A DNA stretch of 50,245 nucleotides, taken from contig NZ_FZPA01000021.1 of assembly GCF_900188185.1 (NCBI RefSeq), positions 1-50,245 on the forward strand, read 5' to 3'. Both the position numbers and the translations under genes were made by a program. Origin of the DNA: Sphingopyxis indica. Its GTDB lineage: Bacteria > Pseudomonadota > Alphaproteobacteria > Sphingomonadales > Sphingomonadaceae. The number at the start of each line of letters is the position of its first letter. The first letter of the stretch is position 1. A model generated the notes under the pieces. The model saw nothing but the letters and a program-made list of their open reading frames with translations. It was not told where the DNA came from and did not search any database. This document shows positions 1-8,989 of the stretch, one piece after another.

Positions 1-76
1 AATACTCCCAGAAAATGCCTCGGCTTCCAAACCCCAGCCGAAGTCTTCATACCGTTGCACTTCAAATGTGAATCCA
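1..76 (+). mobile_element. Right end of an IS30-family element (partial)
   Basis: The window opens inside an IS30-family insertion sequence. The first codons translate to a typical IS30 transposase C-terminus. The segment at about 54-76 is the inverse of the IS left end at 50161-50183: both carry TTCACA followed after four bases by GAAGTGCAAC. I place the element's outer edge at about 76. Immediately outside lies half of a palindromic repeat (79-101), the mirror of the arrangement at the right end of the window. The bulk of the element lies off the window. Confidence 0.75.
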
Positions 77-99
77 CACCCGGATCAAGTCCGGGATGA
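1..99 (+). CDS. IS30-family transposase, C-terminal fragment
   Basis: Frame 1 reads NTPRKCLGFQTPAEVF at the window edge, the signature tail of IS30-family DDE transposases (catalytic RNase H-fold enzymes that cut and join IS ends). Reading continues through the terminal inverted repeat and stops at TGA 97-99, inside the flanking palindromic repeat. The last eight or so residues are therefore encoded by DNA at or outside the IS end, unless a shorter annotation is preferred. The catalytic domain is off the window. The 5' end is missing because the window starts here. Confidence 0.8.
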   Translation, partial: NTPRKCLGFQTPAEVFIPLHFKCESTPGSSPG

Positions 100-101
100 C
101 G
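79..101. repeat. Palindromic repeat, half copy (family D)
   Basis: CCCGGATCAAGTCCGGG followed by GATGACG is one arm of a bipartite intergenic palindrome common in sphingomonad genomes. The complementary arm (CGTCATCCCGGACTTGATCCGGG order) is at 50102-50124. Here the repeat is cut by the IS30 end a few bases to its left. Confidence 0.7.
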
Positions 102-394
102 AAAAAGAGCAGGCGAACGTCAGTTCCCCACCCCAAAGCCGCCTTCGCAAAAAACAGCTGTCCTACATTGTCCGGCTGTGCCAGCCTTCGTCTCGGCTCT
201 TTCGACGTGTGGATAAAAACGGTCACGGCCCGGTTGCGGATGCGGGCGGGAGCCGGCGCGGCATGTTCGGCGAACGCCACCCATCGGCGGCTGCACAAGG
301 CTGACCTTTGCTGAACTTTGAAACGACGAGGCGGACCGGCCCGCGATTACCAAAGACGGCGATGGCAACCGGCCACCCCGAAGCTGCCGCTCCA
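102..394. other. Non-coding stretch between IS30 end and terminator
   Basis: No convincing gene. Several short open frames exist on both strands, but they overlap each other, have no ribosome binding site, and are rich in Arg, Ala and Pro as expected of chance frames in GC-rich DNA. Apart from the terminator at its right edge I see no structured element. Confidence 0.5.
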
Positions 395-428
395 TAAAAA
401 AGGGGCCGGGAACACATCCCGGCCCCTT
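395..428 (-). terminator. Rho-independent terminator of the M2 peptidase gene
   Basis: On the minus strand an 11-bp stem (AAGGGGCCGGG / CCCGGCCCCTT) with a 7-base loop is followed by a run of T. It lies about 20 bases beyond the stop codon of the gene ending at 448, in the right orientation to end that transcript. Confidence 0.85.
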
Positions 429-447
429 CGTCAAAACCCAAGGCGGC

Positions 448-2292
448 TTACCACCCCGACGGATGCCCCTTATTCTGTTCGTCGAGCCATGTCTTGAGCG
501 GCGCGAAATACTCCATCATCGCCTTGCCCGACATTTCGCGCGTGCCGGTGAAGGCCTGGAGCGCATCGGGCCACGGTTTCGACGCCCCCATTTCGAGCAT
601 CGCGTTCAGATTGGCGCCGACCTTCTTGTTGCCATAGAAGGAACAGCGGTGGAGCGGCCCCTTCCACCCCGCCTGCTTGCACGCCGCCTGATAGAATTGG
701 AACTGCAGGATGCGCGCGAGGAAATAGCGCGAATAGGGCGTGTTGCCGGGGATATGATATTTGGCGCCCGGATCGAAGGCGTCGGCGGGGCGCTCGACCG
801 GCGGCGTGATGCCCTGATACTGGCGGCGCAGGTCGGTCCACGCCTTGTTATAGTCCGCGGGCTGGATCGTGCCGTCGAACACGCCCCAGCGCCAGCGGTC
901 GACGAGCAGGCCGAAGGGCAGGAAGGCGACCTTGTCCATCGCCTGCCTGAGCAGCAGCCCGATATCCTTGTCGGCGCCCGGCACCTGCGATTTGTCGAGC
1001 AGCCCGATGTCGACCAGATATTGCGGCGTGATCGAGAGCGCGATGAAGTCGCCGATCGCCTCGTGGAAGCCGTCGTTGGCGCCGTTGAGGTAGAGATAGG
1101 GCTGCTTGTTATAGGCGCGCTGGTAATAATTGTGGCCGAGTTCGTGGTGAATCGTGACGAAATCGTCGCTGTTCACCTTGATGCACATCTTGATGCGGAT
1201 GTCGTCCTTGTTGTCAACGTCCCACGCCGAGGCGTGGCACACGACCTCGCGGTCGGCGGGCTTCAGGAACAGGCTGCGCTTCCAGAAGCTGTCGGGAAGC
1301 GGCGCGAAGCCGAGCGACGAATAGAAATTCTCGCCCGCCCTGACCATGTCGAGCGGCCCCTTGCCCTTCGCCTTCAAAAGGTCGCCGATGTCATAGCCGA
1401 GGTCGCCCGATCCCGCGGGCGCGACGAGCGGATAGATATTGCCCCATTCCTGCGCCCACATATTGCCGAGCAGGTCGGCGCGGATCGGACCGGTCTTCGG
1501 CTGCACCGCATCGCCATATTTCTCGTTCAGCTTCCAGCGGACATAGGTGTGGAGCGCCATGTAGAGCGGCTTCACTTCCTGCCACAGCCGTTCGGTGGTC
1601 TTGGCGAATTCCTCGGGCGGCATGTCATAGCCCGATCGCCACATCGCGCCGACATCGCTGAAGCCCAGCTCCTTCGCGCCTTCGTTGGCGATGCCGACCA
1701 TGCGCGCATAATCATCCTTCATCGGCGCGCCGACATTGTCGTGCCAGCTCGCCCACATTTCGGCATATTCGGCGGGCGTATGGTCGAGATTGCCCATTTC
1801 GGCCTCGATGTCCGAGCCCGAGATCGGCTTGCCGTCCAGCGTGCCCTTGCCCTTGCCATATTGCGACTGAAGATCGGTCGCGATCGTGTTGAGTTCGGTC
1901 GCCGCGCCCGGCGTCGTCGGTGCGGGAAGGACGAGGCCGGTGCGCAAAATGTCGAGCTTGCGCTTCGTGTCGGCGCTGAGCCCCGGCACATTCATATATT
2001 TCGCGGCTTCGAGCGCATATTGCACCGATTTTTCGGTGCCGACGGCGTTGATCCGCGCCGCCATCGCGTCGGTGTCGTCGGTGATATAGGTCGCGTTGAC
2101 CCAGTTCACCTGGCTCGCCTCGACGCTATAGTCGAACAGATCCTTTTCGACGGCGGCGACGAAGGCATCGGCATCGGCGGCGGTCGGCGCGGCCGCGGGC
2201 TGGCTGGCGGCGGCGGGTGCGTCCTGCGCGAAGGCGGGGGCGGCGAGCGCAAGCGACATCGCAAGCGACACGGTCGATATCATGGCTTTCAT
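448..2292 (-). CDS. Exported M2-family peptidyl-dipeptidase (ACE-like)
   Basis: A zinc metallopeptidase of family M2 (angiotensin-converting-enzyme type), which removes C-terminal dipeptides from oligopeptides. The 614-residue protein starts with a clear signal peptide (MKAMISTVSLAMSLALAAPAFA, cleaved near AQ), so it should act in the periplasm or outside. The HExxH zinc site is present as HHELGH, with the downstream glutamate of the third zinc ligand in a GFHEAIGD context, as in ACE. Length matches bacterial single-domain M2 enzymes. The start at 2292 is chosen because it begins the signal peptide; a longer frame to 2364 adds 24 unlikely residues. A hairpin terminator follows. It is the first of four minus-strand genes of catabolic character (two peptidases, a hydrolase, an isomerase). 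The physiological substrate is unknown. Confidence 0.93.
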   Translation of the reverse strand: MKAMISTVSLAMSLALAAPAFAQDAPAAASQPAAAPTAADADAFVAAVEKDLFDYSVEASQVNWVNATYITDDTDAMAARINAVGTEKSVQYALEAAKYMNVPGLSADTKRKLDILRTGLVLPAPTTPGAATELNTIATDLQSQYGKGKGTLDGKPISGSDIEAEMGNLDHTPAEYAEMWASWHDNVGAPMKDDYARMVGIANEGAKELGFSDVGAMWRSGYDMPPEEFAKTTERLWQEVKPLYMALHTYVRWKLNEKYGDAVQPKTGPIRADLLGNMWAQEWGNIYPLVAPAGSGDLGYDIGDLLKAKGKGPLDMVRAGENFYSSLGFAPLPDSFWKRSLFLKPADREVVCHASAWDVDNKDDIRIKMCIKVNSDDFVTIHHELGHNYYQRAYNKQPYLYLNGANDGFHEAIGDFIALSITPQYLVDIGLLDKSQVPGADKDIGLLLRQAMDKVAFLPFGLLVDRWRWGVFDGTIQPADYNKAWTDLRRQYQGITPPVERPADAFDPGAKYHIPGNTPYSRYFLARILQFQFYQAACKQAGWKGPLHRCSFYGNKKVGANLNAMLEMGASKPWPDALQAFTGTREMSGKAMMEYFAPLKTWLDEQNKGHPSGW

Positions 2293-2368
2293 GGGGTGCT
2301 GTCCTCTGGGTGTGGGGTGCGCTCTCGGCGGCGCGATGACCCCAGCTTGGCGCGAGCGCGCCACAGGG

Positions 2369-3121
2369 TCAAGCGGTGAGGAAGGCCGCGATCGCCTCGC
2401 CGAGCTCGGGCTCGGTCACGCTCGACATATGCGTGCCGGGGATCGTCCTGAGCCGCGCATCGGGCAGCGCCGCGACCAGTTCCTCGGCCGACCCATTGTC
2501 CTGATCCTTGTCGCCGCACACGACGAGCACCGGCATCGTCAGCGCCGCCAGCGCCTCGGGCGGCGTGTCGGTGAAGCTGTCGAGCAGAAGGCCGGCCGCG
2601 ATGCGGTCGACCTTCATCGTCTTCATGAACTGGATCGACAGCCAGGTGTCGTCGCCGCGCTTCGCGCTGTCATATTCGGCGATGGCGCGCTTGAAGAAGC
2701 GGCCGCGCCGCTGCCAGCCGGCGAGCCCCGCGAGCCCCATGCCGCCGAGGATCAGCCGCCGCGGCCGCATTCCGGCGACGACCGCGCGGACGCTGGTGCG
2801 CGCGCCGAGCGAGAAACCGCCGAGGTCGAAATCGGCAAGGTCCAGATGCGCGACCAGGTCCTGCAGGTCGTCGACGAGCACATCGGGCGGGTAATGCTCC
2901 GCCCCGTGCGGCGCGTCGCTCGACCCGTGGACGCGCAGGTCGGGCATGATGACGCGGTAGCCCGCTTCGGCGATCCGCGCCGCCGTCCCGAACTTGATCC
3001 AGTTGACCTCGGCGCTCGAAAACAGGCCATGAAGCAGCACCAGCGGCGCCCCCTCGCCCATTTCGCGCCACGCCAGCCGCACGCCGTCGCGCGCCTCGAA
3101 ATAATCGGGTTCGATGCTCAT
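2369..3121 (-). CDS. Alpha/beta-fold hydrolase
   Basis: A 250-residue cytoplasmic alpha/beta hydrolase. The nucleophile elbow is GFSLG. The oxyanion-loop motif LLHGLF is near residue 35, an acidic residue lies in VVCGDKDQD near 205, and the catalytic His is in GTHMSS near the C-terminus, so the triad is complete. The family covers esterases, lipases and C-C hydrolases; substrate cannot be read from sequence. The start at 3121 (MSIEPD) is typical for the family; the frame stays open upstream but that part looks non-coding. It lies 61 bases after the M28 peptidase gene on the same strand and 76 bases before the M2 gene, so co-transcription with the M28 gene is possible. Confidence 0.88.
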   Translation of the reverse strand: MSIEPDYFEARDGVRLAWREMGEGAPLVLLHGLFSSAEVNWIKFGTAARIAEAGYRVIMPDLRVHGSSDAPHGAEHYPPDVLVDDLQDLVAHLDLADFDLGGFSLGARTSVRAVVAGMRPRRLILGGMGLAGLAGWQRRGRFFKRAIAEYDSAKRGDDTWLSIQFMKTMKVDRIAAGLLLDSFTDTPPEALAALTMPVLVVCGDKDQDNGSAEELVAALPDARLRTIPGTHMSSVTEPELGEAIAAFLTA

Positions 3122-3182
3122 GGCCTGATTCCTTACGCGCGCGGCGGCGCCCGGCGCAATGACCGGCGCAGCGCGAGCGCGC

Positions 3183-4853
3183 TTATTTTCGCGCCGCAGC
3201 GCTCCGGTCGCGGATCGCCTTGAACTCGCTTCCCGCTTTCCATTCGGGCCAGCGCGACGAGCGCGCGAGTTCGTCGCCGATCTGGTAGAAGAGGGCGATG
3301 TCCTGCACCGCGCCGCCCAGGTTCCAGTCGGGGCTCCAGGCGTCGCACGCCTGATGATAGCATTGGCCGGTATAGGCATCGACCCACGCCTGTCCCGCTT
3401 CGCGGCCGCCCTCGACAAGGTCCGACGCGCCGGCGATTCCCATCATCAGCAGGACGGGAACGCCGCGCTTGGCGAGGCTGAAATGGTCGGCGCGAAAGAA
3501 GAGGCCGCGCTCGGGCAGGCTTTCCTCCGACACGCTACGCCCCTGCTTCGCGGCGAGCCGCGCGAGATCGTCCTCGAGCGTCCCCTGCCCCTTGCCGACG
3601 AGGATGACGTCCTTCGCCGGCCCCGCGGTCTGGAGAATGTCGAGGTCGAGGTTGGCGACGGTCTTTTCGACCGGATAGACGGGGGCGGCGGCATAGGCTT
3701 CGGAGCCGAGAAGCCCGCGTTCCTCGGCGGTCCAGAAAGCAAAGACGATGCTGCGATCGGGCGGCGGCGCCGCCTTGAAATTGCGCGCAATCTCCAGCAA
3801 TCCGGCAACGCCGAGCGCGTCGTCGTTCGCGCCGGCGCGATAGATGCGGCCCTGCGCGTCGGGCGGCCCTTCGCCATAGGCATCCCAATGCGCGCCATAT
3901 ATCACCACTTCGTCCGGCCGCTTGGCGCCCGGGATTTTCGCGAGGACATTCTGGCTCGGCAAGACTTCGTGGCGAACCGGGATAGCCGCAACGAAGGTCG
4001 TGCCAAGGTCGACCGGTTTGAAATCGGCGCGCCGTGCTGCCGCGCGCAGCCGGGCAAGGTCCTGCCCTGCGCCCGCGAAGAGCTTTTCGGCCGTCGCGCC
4101 CGAAATCCAGCCCTGCAATGCCAGGCTGGTGAGCTGACCGGGCGCGCGGACGATGTCGTAATTTTCGCCGCCCGGGCTTTCGACGACGTTCCAGCCATAG
4201 CCCGCCGCCTCGGTCTCGTGAACGATCAGCGCGGCGACCGCGCCGCGGCGGGCGGCCTCCTCGAACTTGTAGGTCCAGCGGCCATAATAGGTCATCGCCC
4301 GCCCGCCGAAGCGGCCCGCGACGGCTTCGCCCGGCTGCGCCGCGAAATCGGGATCGTTGACCAGAAAGACCGCGACCTTGCCCTTCAGGTCCTCGCCCTT
4401 GAAATCGTCCCAGTCGCGTTCGGGCGCGCTCACGCCATAGCCGACGAACACCAGCGGCGCCTTGTCGACGACCGCGCGGTCGCTCGGGCGAAGCGTCGAG
4501 AGATAGATGTCGGTGCCGAAAGTCAGCGGCATTTTCGCGCCTCCGCGCTCGAAGGCGAGCGTGTCGGGCGCGCCGAGCCGCGTGTGAAGCAAAGGCACCG
4601 CCTGCGTCCAGCCGCCGCCGGTGCCGCCGGGTTCGAGCCCGAGCGCTTGAAGGCGGCCGATCAGATAGCCGATCGTGCGATCCTCGCCGGCGGTGCCGGG
4701 CGCGCGCCCCTGAAACTGGTCGGAGGCGAGCGTGCGGACCGTCTGGACGAGATTATCCGCGTCGATCCCGCCCGCGGCATCGGGCGTCGATTGCGCCGCG
4801 GCAGGCGCGGCGAAAGTGGCAAGCAGGGCAGCGAAAGCAAAGCGCATGGACAT
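3183..4853 (-). CDS. Exported M28-family metallopeptidase with PA domain
   Basis: A 556-residue zinc aminopeptidase of family M28. A signal peptide (MRFAFAALLATFAAPAAAQ) points to export. A PA (protease-associated) insert occupies roughly residues 120-260. The di-zinc catalytic domain follows, with YGAHWDAYG (His and Asp ligands), a GANDDALG segment (Asp bridging), WTAEERGLLG (Glu base and Glu ligand), LDLDI and DHFSLAKRG (last His ligand). All expected metal ligands appear present. Translation may start at 4853 or at the next Met six bases later. Together with the M2 peptidase it suggests extracytoplasmic peptide degradation. Exact specificity is not readable. Confidence 0.92.
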   Translation of the reverse strand: MSMRFAFAALLATFAAPAAAQSTPDAAGGIDADNLVQTVRTLASDQFQGRAPGTAGEDRTIGYLIGRLQALGLEPGGTGGGWTQAVPLLHTRLGAPDTLAFERGGAKMPLTFGTDIYLSTLRPSDRAVVDKAPLVFVGYGVSAPERDWDDFKGEDLKGKVAVFLVNDPDFAAQPGEAVAGRFGGRAMTYYGRWTYKFEEAARRGAVAALIVHETEAAGYGWNVVESPGGENYDIVRAPGQLTSLALQGWISGATAEKLFAGAGQDLARLRAAARRADFKPVDLGTTFVAAIPVRHEVLPSQNVLAKIPGAKRPDEVVIYGAHWDAYGEGPPDAQGRIYRAGANDDALGVAGLLEIARNFKAAPPPDRSIVFAFWTAEERGLLGSEAYAAAPVYPVEKTVANLDLDILQTAGPAKDVILVGKGQGTLEDDLARLAAKQGRSVSEESLPERGLFFRADHFSLAKRGVPVLLMMGIAGASDLVEGGREAGQAWVDAYTGQCYHQACDAWSPDWNLGGAVQDIALFYQIGDELARSSRWPEWKAGSEFKAIRDRSAAARK

Positions 4854-4970
4854 GAAGCAAGGATTTCCCGGTTGTTGACCGGCCTAGCCTAGAGACATTT
4901 GTCCCGCGATTGAAGGCGGTTGCCCGAAAACAGGCGGTCGGCGTGCCCGATTGCTGCCGAGCCGCCGTGC

Positions 4971-5618
4971 TCAGCGCGGCTTGAGCCCCTTTTGCGCCAT
5001 GCGCCACTTCGCCATCTCGATCCGGTCCTGACCGAAGAAAGGCTCGCCGTCGAAGACGAGCGTCGGCACGCCCCAATGGCCGGCGATTTCGAGCGCGACC
5101 TGGTTCGATGCGATTTCGGTGTCGAGCGCCTCGGCCTCGCGCTCGACTTCGGCATCGAGTTCGGCAAGGTCGAGCCCAGCCCGCCGCGCGGCGCCCGCGA
5201 GATGGTCGCCGAGGTGCCAGTTTTCCGCCCCGCCCCAGATCAGCTGCGCGACCTCGTCGCAAAAGGCGAGGCTCTTGCCGCGGCGCGACGCCGCCTGGCC
5301 GAGCCGGGTCAGCCGATAGATATAGGGCTGGTCGGCCGCGATCTCGCGCGTCATGACATTCTGCACGATCGGGTCGGGACGCGGCGGGCCGAAGGGGATG
5401 CCGTGGAATTGCGCGACGCGGATCATGTCGCGCATCGTATAGCTGAGCCAGTTGGGATGGTTGCGCTCGAAAAAGTCGGGCTGGCGGATCGCGAGCGGAT
5501 AGACGGGGCGCAGGTTGATCGCGATGTCGTGGCTCGCGCTGAGCGCGCGATAGCGGCCGATCGCCAGATAGCTGTAGGGCGAGCGAAAGGACCAGAACAG
5601 ATCGGCGGACAGGGTCAT
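4971..5618 (-). CDS. DsbA-family / 2-hydroxychromene-2-carboxylate isomerase-like protein
   Basis: A 215-residue protein of the kappa-GST/DsbA-like thioredoxin fold. The N-terminus DLFWSFRSPYSYL has the FxSPxSYL signature of HCCA isomerases, where the Ser after the first strand binds glutathione in place of a CxxC. The C-terminal GVPTLVFDGEPFFGQDRI is the usual cis-Pro and FGQDR block. HCCA isomerases act in naphthalene-type aromatic catabolism, but many genomic copies have no known role, and no ring-degradation genes are nearby. Start is at MTLSAD; an alternative Met lies three codons upstream. The gene is divergent from the MarR-efflux operon with only about 120 bases between. Confidence 0.88.
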   Translation of the reverse strand: MTLSADLFWSFRSPYSYLAIGRYRALSASHDIAINLRPVYPLAIRQPDFFERNHPNWLSYTMRDMIRVAQFHGIPFGPPRPDPIVQNVMTREIAADQPYIYRLTRLGQAASRRGKSLAFCDEVAQLIWGGAENWHLGDHLAGAARRAGLDLAELDAEVEREAEALDTEIASNQVALEIAGHWGVPTLVFDGEPFFGQDRIEMAKWRMAQKGLKPR

Positions 5619-5710
5619 TGGCGCCATCCTGCCGAAAACGCGCCGCAATTCAAGCACCCGCGCTGCAATCGCCACCGCAATGGATATTTTGCTGCGACGC
5701 AGCATTGTTT

Positions 5711-5730
5711 ATAGTAGCAATTGCTATTAT
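5711..5730. promoter_or_regulatory. Palindromic operator for the MarR-family regulator
   Basis: ATAGTAGCAATTGCTATTAT is a near-perfect palindrome (core TAGCAATTGCTA is perfect) in an AT-rich patch ending 10 bases before the MarR start codon. Position and symmetry are those of a MarR autoregulatory operator that would cover the promoter or the start of the transcript. Binding is inferred, not shown. Confidence 0.65.
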
Positions 5731-5740
5731 ATGCAGCGCC

Positions 5741-6199
5741 ATGAGCGAGACGATCGGCTTCCTCTTGAACGACACCGCGCGGCTGTTCCGCCGCGCCTTC
5801 AACGCGCGCACCCGCGACAGCGGGATCACCGCGCTGCAATGGCGGCTGCTCGTCTATCTCAGGCGCCACCAAGGCATCAGGCAGGGTCCGCTCGCCGATC
5901 TGATCGAGGTCGAGCCGATCACCCTGTCGCGCATGGTCGACCGGCTTGCGGAGGCGGGACTCGTCGAGCGCCGCGCCGATCCGACCGACCGCCGCGCCTG
6001 GCTGCTCTATCTGACGCCGCGCGCCGACGCGCTGCTCGACGGGATGCGCCGCACCACCGACGCGCTCGCCGAGGAAGCGACCGAGGGGCTGAGCGATGCC
6101 GAGCGCGCCCAGCTGATCGCGCTTGTCGGCCGCGTCCGCTGCAACCTGTCGCGCCGCGATGCGATCCCCGAATCCGAACGAGAAAAAGAGGCCATATAA
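5741..6199 (+). CDS. MarR-family transcriptional regulator of the efflux operon
   Basis: A 152-residue winged-helix repressor of the MarR/SlyA type. The DNA-binding region runs about residues 30-95: ALQWRLLVYL opens it, the recognition helix is in EPITLSRMVDRLAEAGLV, and the wing carries the conserved DPTDRRAWLL (D-x-R-D-R-R-like motif). MarR proteins usually repress the adjacent efflux genes and release DNA on binding phenolic or drug-like ligands. The stop overlaps the emrA-like start (TAATG), so translation is coupled. A palindrome ends 10 bases upstream of the start. The start is set by homology at MSETIG; longer frames read through the operator. Confidence 0.93.
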   Translation: MSETIGFLLNDTARLFRRAFNARTRDSGITALQWRLLVYLRRHQGIRQGPLADLIEVEPITLSRMVDRLAEAGLVERRADPTDRRAWLLYLTPRADALLDGMRRTTDALAEEATEGLSDAERAQLIALVGRVRCNLSRRDAIPESEREKEAI

Positions 6200-7326
6200 T
6201 GGACCAGCTCTCCCCCGCCCGCCCCGGTGCCGCGACGCGCGCCGAAGAGGTGAAACCGCCCAAGGCGGCGCCGAAGGCCGATCCGGTGCCCGCGCCGGCA
6301 CCGCCCGCGGCCGCCGAAACCGAAGCCAGGCCGAACTGGCGCACCCGCGCGCTGATGTTCGGCATGCCGCTGGCGCTGGCGCTCGCGGGTGGTGCCTGGT
6401 GGCTGCTCAGCGGCGGATCGGTGTCGACCGACAACGCCTATGTCCAGATGGACAAGGTGTCGGTCGCGGCCGAAGTCGGCGGACTGATCACCGAGGTCGC
6501 GGTCGACGAAGGCGAGCTCGTCAAGAAGGGTCAGCTGCTCTTTCGTATCGACCCGCAGCCCTATGCGCTGACCGTCGCGCAGGCGAGCGCGGCGATCGCT
6601 TCGGCCCGGGTCGATGTCGGCAATCTGAACGCCAGCCTTGCGGCGACCAACGTCGACATCAAGGCGGCCGAGGAGGACATCGCCTTCGCTCAGTCGCGCT
6701 TCGAGCGGCAGGCGGCGCTGATGGCCAAGGGCTTCACGACCAAGGCCGATTATGATGCGGCGAAACATGCGGTCGAACAGGCGCGTGCGCGGCTGGGCCA
6801 AGCCCGCGCGGACGCCGCCGAAGCGCGCGCCAGGCTGGCGACCGGCGGCAGCGGCACCAACCCCGAGGTCGAAGCCGCGCGGGTCCAGCGCGCGCAGGCC
6901 GAGGTCAATCTCGGCCGCACCGAAGTGCGCGCGCCCAGCGGCGGCCGCGTCGCCGAATCGGACCGGCTCCAGATCGGCCAGATGATGGTCGCGGGGCTGC
7001 CCGCGGTGACGCTCGTCGATACCGAGCATCCGCGCGTCGAGGCCAATTTCAAGGAAACCGACCTTGCCGACATGTGCGTCGGCCAGCCCGCCGAAATGAC
7101 CTTCGACGCCTATCCGGGGCTGAAGGTTCGCGGCCATGTCGAGACGATCGGCGCGGGCACCGGCAGCGAGTTTTCGGTCCTGCCGGCACAGAATGCGACC
7201 GGCAACTGGGTCAAGGTCACGCAGCGCGTGCCCGTCCGCATCGCCTTCGACGAAGTGCCCTCGCGCGCGATGATCGCGGGGCTGTCGACCGACGTGAAGG
7301 TGATCACTTCGGGCGGCTGCAAGTAA
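6199..7326 (+). CDS. emrA: EmrA-type membrane fusion protein (HlyD family)
   Basis: The periplasmic adaptor of a tripartite drug-efflux pump. After an Ala/Pro-rich cytoplasmic leader of about 45 residues comes one transmembrane helix (residues about 50-70), then the SVSTDNAYVQMDKV strand that opens the barrel-sandwich domain of EmrA/HlyD proteins. A long coiled-coil hairpin (about 125-240, rich in Ala, Glu and Arg) follows, then the second half of the lipoyl-like domain (LGRTEVRAPSGGRV) and the beta-barrel. The 375-residue length is normal. It starts within the MarR stop codon and is followed after 10 bases by the MFS pump. An outer-membrane TolC-like partner is not in the window. Confidence 0.94.
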   Translation: MDQLSPARPGAATRAEEVKPPKAAPKADPVPAPAPPAAAETEARPNWRTRALMFGMPLALALAGGAWWLLSGGSVSTDNAYVQMDKVSVAAEVGGLITEVAVDEGELVKKGQLLFRIDPQPYALTVAQASAAIASARVDVGNLNASLAATNVDIKAAEEDIAFAQSRFERQAALMAKGFTTKADYDAAKHAVEQARARLGQARADAAEARARLATGGSGTNPEVEAARVQRAQAEVNLGRTEVRAPSGGRVAESDRLQIGQMMVAGLPAVTLVDTEHPRVEANFKETDLADMCVGQPAEMTFDAYPGLKVRGHVETIGAGTGSEFSVLPAQNATGNWVKVTQRVPVRIAFDEVPSRAMIAGLSTDVKVITSGGCK

Positions 7327-7336
7327 CGGAGCGGTC

Positions 7337-8926
7337 ATGGCGAGCCGCGCCTTCCCCCGCCGTGCCGCGCCGGCGGCGACGCAGGTCAGCGACGACCGGC
7401 CGCTCCACGAGCAGGTCCAGTTTCGCGGGCTGCTCACCGTCGCGGTGATGGGCGCGTCGGTGATGCAGATCCTCGACACGACGATCGCCAACGTCGCGAT
7501 CCCGCACATGCAGTCGAGCCTCGGCGCGACGAGCGAGACGGTGAACTGGGTGCTGACCAGCTATATCATCGCGACCGCGGTCGCGATGCCGATCACTGGC
7601 TGGCTCGCCGACCGCGTCGGGCGGCGCAGGCTGTTCCTCGGCGCGGTGTTCGGCTTCATCCTGGCCTCGATGGCGTGCGGTGCGGCGCAGAATCTCGAGG
7701 AAATGGTCCTGTTCCGCTTCCTCCAGGGAATCAGCGCAGCGTTCATCGGCCCATTATCGCAGTCGGTGATGCTCGACATCAATCCGCCCGAGCGCCACGC
7801 GCGCGCCATGTCGATCTGGGGCATGGGCATCATGGTCGGGCCGATCCTGGGGCCGATCATCGGCGGCTGGCTGACCGAGAGCGCGAACTGGCGCTGGGTC
7901 TTTTACGTCAACCTGCCCGTCGGCGCGGCGACCTTTGCCTTGATGTGGGCGCTGCTGCCCGCGACGGGGCGCAAGAGCCGCAAGTTCGACCTGTTCGGCT
8001 TTTCGATGCTCGCGCTCGGCCTCGCCTCGCTGCAATTGATGCTCGACCGCGGCGCACAGGAGGACTGGTTCGACAGCATCGAAATCTGGATCGAGTGCGG
8101 CGTGTCGGTCGCTTGTTTGTGGATGTTCGTCATCCACCTGCTTACCGGGCGCAACACGCTGTTCGATCGAAAGATGCTCGCCGACCGCAACCTGCTGACC
8201 GCGCTCGGATTCATGGTGGTGATCGGCGTGGTCATGTTCTCGTCGATGGCGCTGCTTCCCCCGATGCTTCAGCGGCTGTTCGACTGGCCGGTGATCGACA
8301 CCGGCTGGGTGCTCGCGGTGCGCGGCATCGGCATTTTCATCAGCATGGCGATCGCGGGGCGGCTGCTCGGCAAGATCGACGCGCGCTGGCTCGTCGGCAG
8401 CGGCCTCGTCATCGCCGCCTATTCGCTGTGGCAGATGAGCCACTGGTCGCTGATGATGGGGGCGTGGCCGGTGGTCGTCAGCGGGCTCGTCCAGGGGCTC
8501 GGCATGGGTCTGATCTTCATTCCGCTCAATACCATGGCCTTTGCAACGCTCGGCCCGACGTGGCGCACCGATGGCGCAAGCCTGCTCAACCTGCTGCGCA
8601 GCGTCGGCGGGTCGGTCGGCATTTCGGTGGTGACGACGCTGCTCGGAACCAACACGCAGGTCAGCCACGCCGACCTCGCCGCGCATATCACCAGCGGTTC
8701 GGTGCCGCTGATCGACCCGTCGACTGCCGACCGGTTCGGCACGCTCGGCGGGGGCGCGCTCGCGATCGTCAATGCCGAGATCAACAAGCAGGCGGCGATG
8801 GTCGCCTATATCGACGATTTCTGGGCGATGATGTGGGTGACGCTGATTTCGGTGCCGCTCGTCATCCTGCTCCGCCCGCCCGGAGCGAGTGCGGCAACGG
8901 CATCGGCCGCCGACATGGGGCATTAG
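7337..8926 (+). CDS. emrB: DHA2-family MFS drug transporter (EmrB-type)
   Basis: A 529-residue inner-membrane drug:H+ antiporter of the 14-helix DHA2 family. Visible signatures are LDTTIANVAIPHM in helix 1 (motif D1), GWLADRVGRRRLF (motif A) between helices 2 and 3, and GMGIMVGPILGPIIGGWL (motif C, the antiporter motif) in helix 5. It pairs with the adaptor encoded just upstream and should be controlled by the MarR repressor. Substrates are not predictable; EmrAB systems export hydrophobic compounds and uncouplers. The start ATG is 10 bases after the emrA stop. Confidence 0.95.
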   Translation: MASRAFPRRAAPAATQVSDDRPLHEQVQFRGLLTVAVMGASVMQILDTTIANVAIPHMQSSLGATSETVNWVLTSYIIATAVAMPITGWLADRVGRRRLFLGAVFGFILASMACGAAQNLEEMVLFRFLQGISAAFIGPLSQSVMLDINPPERHARAMSIWGMGIMVGPILGPIIGGWLTESANWRWVFYVNLPVGAATFALMWALLPATGRKSRKFDLFGFSMLALGLASLQLMLDRGAQEDWFDSIEIWIECGVSVACLWMFVIHLLTGRNTLFDRKMLADRNLLTALGFMVVIGVVMFSSMALLPPMLQRLFDWPVIDTGWVLAVRGIGIFISMAIAGRLLGKIDARWLVGSGLVIAAYSLWQMSHWSLMMGAWPVVVSGLVQGLGMGLIFIPLNTMAFATLGPTWRTDGASLLNLLRSVGGSVGISVVTTLLGTNTQVSHADLAAHITSGSVPLIDPSTADRFGTLGGGALAIVNAEINKQAAMVAYIDDFWAMMWVTLISVPLVILLRPPGASAATASAADMGH

Positions 8927-8989
8927 CCAAAACCCTTGAGCGGCGTGCCGCCGCCCGTGCTATGCGAACGGCATTCAAGGGAGAGCAGA

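Noticed and set aside
463..2379. A 638-codon plus-strand frame opposite the M2 peptidase
   Set aside because: Shadow frame; the minus strand holds the full M2 peptidase with signal peptide and HExxH.
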